A model generated the notes under the pieces. The model saw nothing but the letters and a program-made list of their open reading frames with translations. It did no database searches and was not told the origin of the DNA. The translations under genes and the position numbers were made by a program. 6,537 bases of DNA from CAIMDX01 sp041652155. GTDB lineage: Bacteria; Patescibacteriota; Minisyncoccia; Minisyncoccales; JAQTVQ01. The stretch spans positions 1-6,537 of the forward strand of contig JBAZHV010000029.1 in the NCBI GenBank assembly GCA_041652155.1, in the 5' to 3' direction. Positions 4,004 to 6,537 of this stretch are shown one piece after another. Position 1 is the first letter of the stretch. Every line of letters starts with the position of its first letter.

Positions 4004-6001
4004 TTATCGGCCCATTGTAGAATTCGTTGGGGTATTGGCTTTCTCTTTATATTCCTTGCCGCATTCTCCGCGGTAGAACTTCCACTCTTCGCATTCGTTG
4101 CCGCCGCCGAAGACGCAATAACCGGTCTGGCCTTCCGCGCCGGTGCGGATATCAAGTTTGTATCCCAACTTGACGCAGTAGGTCGAGGCAGGGTTGGCAA
4201 GACCAGCGGCACCGCCCCCAGATATTCCTGCTGCCGTGCCGGTCGTCGGTACGGGGATCGGCTGGGTTGCAGCCGGTTTTTGCGGTTCAACCTTTTTTAT
4301 TTGATCCAGCATTTTTTCGACATCTTCCATTTTTAATTCTGTTTGGCCTTGAACTTGCTGGCTCTCAAGGTTTTGCTGGGCGGAATTGATCTTTTGGAGA
4401 AGCTGGGCAGCGTTGGACCCGAGGCCGCCGTTCTCCAGCAGTTTTTTAATGGCTTCGATCGCGGCGGGATCTTGCAGGTCAATATTGCCTTCAATGCTTT
4501 TTATCGCTTCTTTGTCTATCTGGGCGGCGTAAGGAGAGCCTTTTGTTATCTCTTGTAAAAGTTGGAGGTCTTCAACGCTTCCATCAAAGACCTTATTGAG
4601 CTTGCTTTGAAGTTCTTCGGCAGTGGTCGTGCTTTGAGACAAATAACCTTTCAGCATTTTTTGCACCTCTTTTGAAGCTTGTTCCAGCTGCTGCTTTTTT
4701 TCGGGAGTCAGGGCGTCGAGGTTTTCATTCAATATTTGGAGGGTGGTGATATTTGAATTCGCCGCCAGATCTTTAATAAATTGCTGGCGCTGATCTTCGG
4801 TCATAGATTGCATTTTCTGGATAAGCTTGTCCCTTGATTGGTTTTCGGCTTCCAGCACTTGGGGCAGGACCCCGGAAGAAGCGGTTTGTTCCATCTTTTT
4901 TAAAATTTCCATTTTGTCCATATCCCCGTTATTAAGTTTTTCCAGTATCTTTTGGGAGGATTGGGTAAGATTTTGTTCCTGGGCTTGGTCAAGCTTTCCG
5001 TTCAATCTTTGGACAAGTTTTTCCTGGGCTTGGTCGACGTTGTCCAGTATGGCGGAGGAAAGGTTTTGATCTTTCAAGTCTGATATCACGGACAGGGTTT
5101 GAGCTTCGCTGCCGGCGATCTGGTTGAGATAAGATTGGATAGCTTTGGCCTTTTCGGGAGCCAGCGAAGACATCTTGGCGTTTAAATTTTTGATCTGGCC
5201 TTCATTGATGGCGGATATCTTCTCTTTGATGTTCTCCGGAGCAGCATCTTTGAAATTTTTTAATATCTGCAGGTTTTTTATCTCTTTAAGGTCGCTGCCT
5301 TGGCTGTTTGCCAGGACGGTTTGGATCCTTTCCTGAACCTTTTGGGGGTCCTCGACCGACAGATAGTTTTTAGCAAGATTCTCTTTCTGGATCTCGACCT
5401 CGGTTTGCTTGTCCAGCGCCAATCCTTTTTGAAGGCCATCCAGTATTTTTTGATGGCTTATCGCTTTTTGAGCCATTTTTTCCAGCGCCTGGTCTGTCCC
5501 CGGACCGTTTTGCTGCCGGGACAATATGTCCTTTGCTTTTTCAAAATTCAGGCCGGATTGCTGCATCGTTTCCAAAGCTTTTTGTTCTTTTTTTTGATTC
5601 AAGAGTTCTTTAGCTTCGGCTATTTTCTCCGAGGAGAACTTTAACTGCAGTTCGGCTTTTTTGGTTTGGTCGAACGTAAAGAAAGACTGAATGTTTCTAT
5701 TCCAGTTTTTCAAGAAATAGAAAGGGCTGTCCGGCAAAAGAGTTGGCTGGCCCACTCCCAGCTCTTTGAGATCTGCGGATTCGTCGATTGACAACGCCTG
5801 TGACGCTGTCCATTGGCTGATAGCGTCTTCGGCGGAAGCTGCCACGGATTCTCCGCCGGGGAGATCTTCAACCGTAACCGTTAGGGTTTTGTTCTGGACA
5901 TCGTCCGCCGGAAGGATATCTTCGGCGGCAAAAATTTTAGGGCCGGCAGGCAAGGAGGCGAAAATGATCGCGGTTAAGAGCAGTATCGTTTTTTGTCTCA
6001 T
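4004..6001 (-). CDS. exported DUF5667 / repeat / DUF333 protein
   Basis: A 665-aa exported protein. It has a signal peptide (1-25, basic MRQK then a hydrophobic core, likely cleavage after KIFA) and a short acidic segment. DUF5667 spans about 88-185, recognisable from LPDSPFYFLKNWNRNIQSFF and the helical KAELQLKFSSEKIAEAKELL region. A Gln/Lys/Leu-rich all-helical region (184-536) contains about six repeats of roughly 60 residues. A Pro/Thr/Gly-rich linker (573-601) follows, then DUF333 at 602-648 (NPASTYCV...IRT...GYCVF...CEEWKFYRGEC) with all four of the protein's cysteines (C609, C629, C637, C647). DUF333 occurs in so-called putative hemolysins, but no haemolytic activity should be inferred; both domains lack a known reaction. 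The start at 6001 is set by the signal peptide. No Shine-Dalgarno or convincing promoter is seen. Inferred role: a surface or periplasm-like structural or binding protein. Confidence 0.9.
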   Translation of the reverse strand: MRQKTILLLTAIIFASLPAGPKIFAAEDILPADDVQNKTLTVTVEDLPGGESVAASAEDAISQWTASQALSIDESADLKELGVGQPTLLPDSPFYFLKNWNRNIQSFFTFDQTKKAELQLKFSSEKIAEAKELLNQKKEQKALETMQQSGLNFEKAKDILSRQQNGPGTDQALEKMAQKAISHQKILDGLQKGLALDKQTEVEIQKENLAKNYLSVEDPQKVQERIQTVLANSQGSDLKEIKNLQILKNFKDAAPENIKEKISAINEGQIKNLNAKMSSLAPEKAKAIQSYLNQIAGSEAQTLSVISDLKDQNLSSAILDNVDQAQEKLVQRLNGKLDQAQEQNLTQSSQKILEKLNNGDMDKMEILKKMEQTASSGVLPQVLEAENQSRDKLIQKMQSMTEDQRQQFIKDLAANSNITTLQILNENLDALTPEKKQQLEQASKEVQKMLKGYLSQSTTTAEELQSKLNKVFDGSVEDLQLLQEITKGSPYAAQIDKEAIKSIEGNIDLQDPAAIEAIKKLLENGGLGSNAAQLLQKINSAQQNLESQQVQGQTELKMEDVEKMLDQIKKVEPQKPAATQPIPVPTTGTAAGISGGGAAGLANPASTYCVKLGYKLDIRTGAEGQTGYCVFGGGNECEEWKFYRGECGKEYKEKANTPTNSTMGR
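4394..5452 (-). repeat. about six diverged ~60-aa tandem repeats inside the DUF5667 protein
   Basis: Repeat starts aligned by eye are residues 184 (QKILDGL), 244 (LQILKNF), 303 (LSVISDL), 364 (MEILKKM), 421 (LQILNENL) and 479 (LQLLQEI), spaced 57-61 residues apart. Each unit opens LxILxxL, followed by a variable Pro- or Ser-containing turn and a long amphipathic Gln/Lys-rich helix. Identity between units is low, so this is a protein-level repeat and not a DNA repeat. The last boundary is approximate. Confidence 0.5.
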
Positions 6002-6005
6002 ATTT

Positions 6006-6059
6006 TTAGGCTTGATCGTTTTTAATGGTTATTGATCGTTTGAATATATCTTCTTCCAT
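6006..6059 (-). CDS. possible 17-codon upstream ORF before the DUF5667 gene
   Basis: ATG at 6059 opens MEEDIFKRSITIKNDQA and ends with TAA 4 nt before the ATG at 6001. The tight spacing would allow translational coupling. It has no Shine-Dalgarno and is short enough to arise by chance in AT-rich DNA. No function can be assigned; it is listed only as a candidate leader peptide. Confidence 0.2.
   Translation of the reverse strand: MEEDIFKRSITIKNDQA
6012..6041. repeat. 10-bp direct repeat TTGATCGTTT, 20 bp apart
   Basis: Exact copies lie at 6012-6021 and 6032-6041, with starts 20 bp apart (about two helical turns), just upstream of the DUF5667 start. The spacing fits a protein-binding site on one face of the DNA, or a small duplication. 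Confidence 0.4.
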
Positions 6060-6110
6060 TTTATTTTTTTTAATGCAAAAGCGCCATACCGGTTATCAAC
6101 AGCCAACTAA

Positions 6111-6252
6111 CGAGCTTGTAGGTTGTAGCTGGTAGCTTGTAGGGCTTTCCAAAAATCAAATAAAATCCGCGGATAATATCCGCGGATTTTATAATTTCCT
6201 TTCTCGCCGAAGGCGAGACTCCTACAAGCGACCAGCTACAACCTACGAGCTA
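6111..6252. repeat. palindromic heptamer-repeat element between dnaE and the DUF5667 gene
   Basis: The left arm (6112-6142) and the inverted right arm (6222-6252) match at 28 of 31 positions, including a 16-nt exact core. Each arm is a degenerate tandem of 7-mers: CGAGCTT, GTAGGTT, GTAGCTG, GTAGCTT, GTAG. Between the arms lie a perfect 15-bp hairpin (6160-6192) and a 7-bp hairpin, TCTCGCC-GAA-GGCGAGA (6202-6218). The whole can fold into one long cruciform-like structure. It has no ORF. It looks like a non-autonomous intergenic repeat (REP- or MITE-like) that also carries the dnaE terminator. Confidence 0.6.
6160..6192 (-). terminator. terminator hairpin downstream of dnaE
   Basis: A perfect 15-bp stem, ATAAAATCCGCGGAT (6160-6174) with its complement (6178-6192), and an AAT loop. 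On the minus strand the stem is followed by TTGATTTTTGG. It is centred about 80 nt after the dnaE stop. The stem's own T-rich arms make it usable in either direction, though the only gene transcribed into it here is dnaE. Confidence 0.75.
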
Positions 6253-6254
6253 AG

Positions 6255-6537
6255 CTAGGTTTCGTTCACTTCTTCCGCGGTATCGCAAATAACCTTGGCC
6301 ATGCCGTCTTTAAAATCAACGCGTCCCGAGATCATCAGTATTTTATTCTCCACGAAGGCTTGGGAATTCTTTTCCAGAATAGCGGGGAAGGTGACAACTT
6401 CGATCTGTCCGGCCTTGTCTTCCATACTCACGAAGAGCATCGGCTTTCCGCTTTTAGTCAATATTTTTTTAATGGTTGAAACGGTCCCGCAGATGTTCAC
6501 GCTCCGGCCGTTGTGCCTGTCGCTTATTTCTTTTATG
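6255..6537 (-). CDS. dnaE: DNA polymerase III subunit alpha, C-terminal OB-fold (partial)
   Basis: The minus-strand frame is open from the right edge to TAG at 6257-6255, giving 93 residues of a longer protein. The sequence IKEISDRHNGRSVNICGTV, then KKILTKSGKPMLFVSMEDKAGQIEVVTFP and NKILMISGRVDFKDGMAKVICDTAEEV, is the OB-fold of replicative polymerase alpha: the GxVxxxxxxxTKxGKPMxFxxxED motif followed by IEVVxFP. In DnaE this domain binds the single-stranded template near the polymerase active site. A GTG at 6500 could be taken as a start, but the conserved frame continues upstream past the edge, so that is internal. The protein ends about 10 residues after the last predicted OB strand, leaving no room for the further C-terminal tau-binding domain of E. 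coli-type DnaE. The subunit assignment rests on this domain only. Confidence 0.88.
   Translation of the reverse strand, partial: IKEISDRHNGRSVNICGTVSTIKKILTKSGKPMLFVSMEDKAGQIEVVTFPAILEKNSQAFVENKILMISGRVDFKDGMAKVICDTAEEVNET

Noticed and set aside
3958..4336. Frames of 110 aa (minus) and 119 aa (plus) over the 3' end of the DUF5667 gene
   Set aside because: They overlap the conserved DUF333 coding region in other frames; their content is the low-complexity shadow of a GC-rich Pro/Ala linker.
6060..6110. Promoter for the DUF5667 gene from the minus-strand TTGATA near 6093-6098
   Set aside because: No TATAAT-like box lies 16-18 nt downstream (the sequence there is GCATTA).
6111..6252. CRISPR-like repeat array
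   Set aside because: Only two long copies, and they are inverted; the 7-nt tandem units have no spacers.

Overview
The window reads like a chromosomal segment of an uncultivated candidate-phylum bacterium, most likely Patescibacteria/CPR (Parcubacteria-like). This is inferred from four things: a DUF5667 + DUF333 exported protein of a kind typical of those genomes, compact and mostly single-gene transcription units, divergent but complete MiaA and MiaB proteins, and no Shine-Dalgarno sequence before any gene start that can be judged. Codon use fits the standard code, and the visible stops are TAA or TAG.

Layout: 1-890 (minus) is miaA, cut only at its very C-terminus by the window edge. 930-1445 (minus) is a small predicted zincin metallopeptidase (HEVRH motif) with a strong promoter and a structured leader. 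1690-1998 (plus) is the only plus-strand gene, an unrecognised 102-aa protein with its own sigma70-like promoter. 2042-3361 (minus) is miaB. 3487-3819 (minus) is a small exported or membrane-anchored protein with four cysteines, again with a strong promoter and structured leader. 4004-6001 (minus) is a 665-aa exported protein with DUF5667, about six 60-residue helical repeats and a C-terminal DUF333. 6255-6537 (minus) is the C-terminal OB-fold end of DNA polymerase III alpha (dnaE), running off the right edge. No gene-free stretch exceeds 300 bases.

MiaA and MiaB act in sequence on A37 of tRNAs that read UNN codons (i6A, then ms2i6A), so the left half is partly a tRNA-modification locus. The genes are separated by stem-loop terminators, so most appear to be transcribed alone.

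The most interesting signal is regulatory. The zincin gene and the 110-aa exported gene share a near-identical promoter module (TTGACA-N14-TGTTATWTATT), each followed by a leader of about 70 nt with stem-loops and then the same start context (CTTTTAAAA(AA)ATGAATAAT). The zincin leader can fold into an H-type pseudoknot ending 10 nt before the start codon. A second notable element is a 142-bp inverted repeat built of GTAGCTT-like heptamers around a perfect 15-bp hairpin, directly downstream of dnaE.
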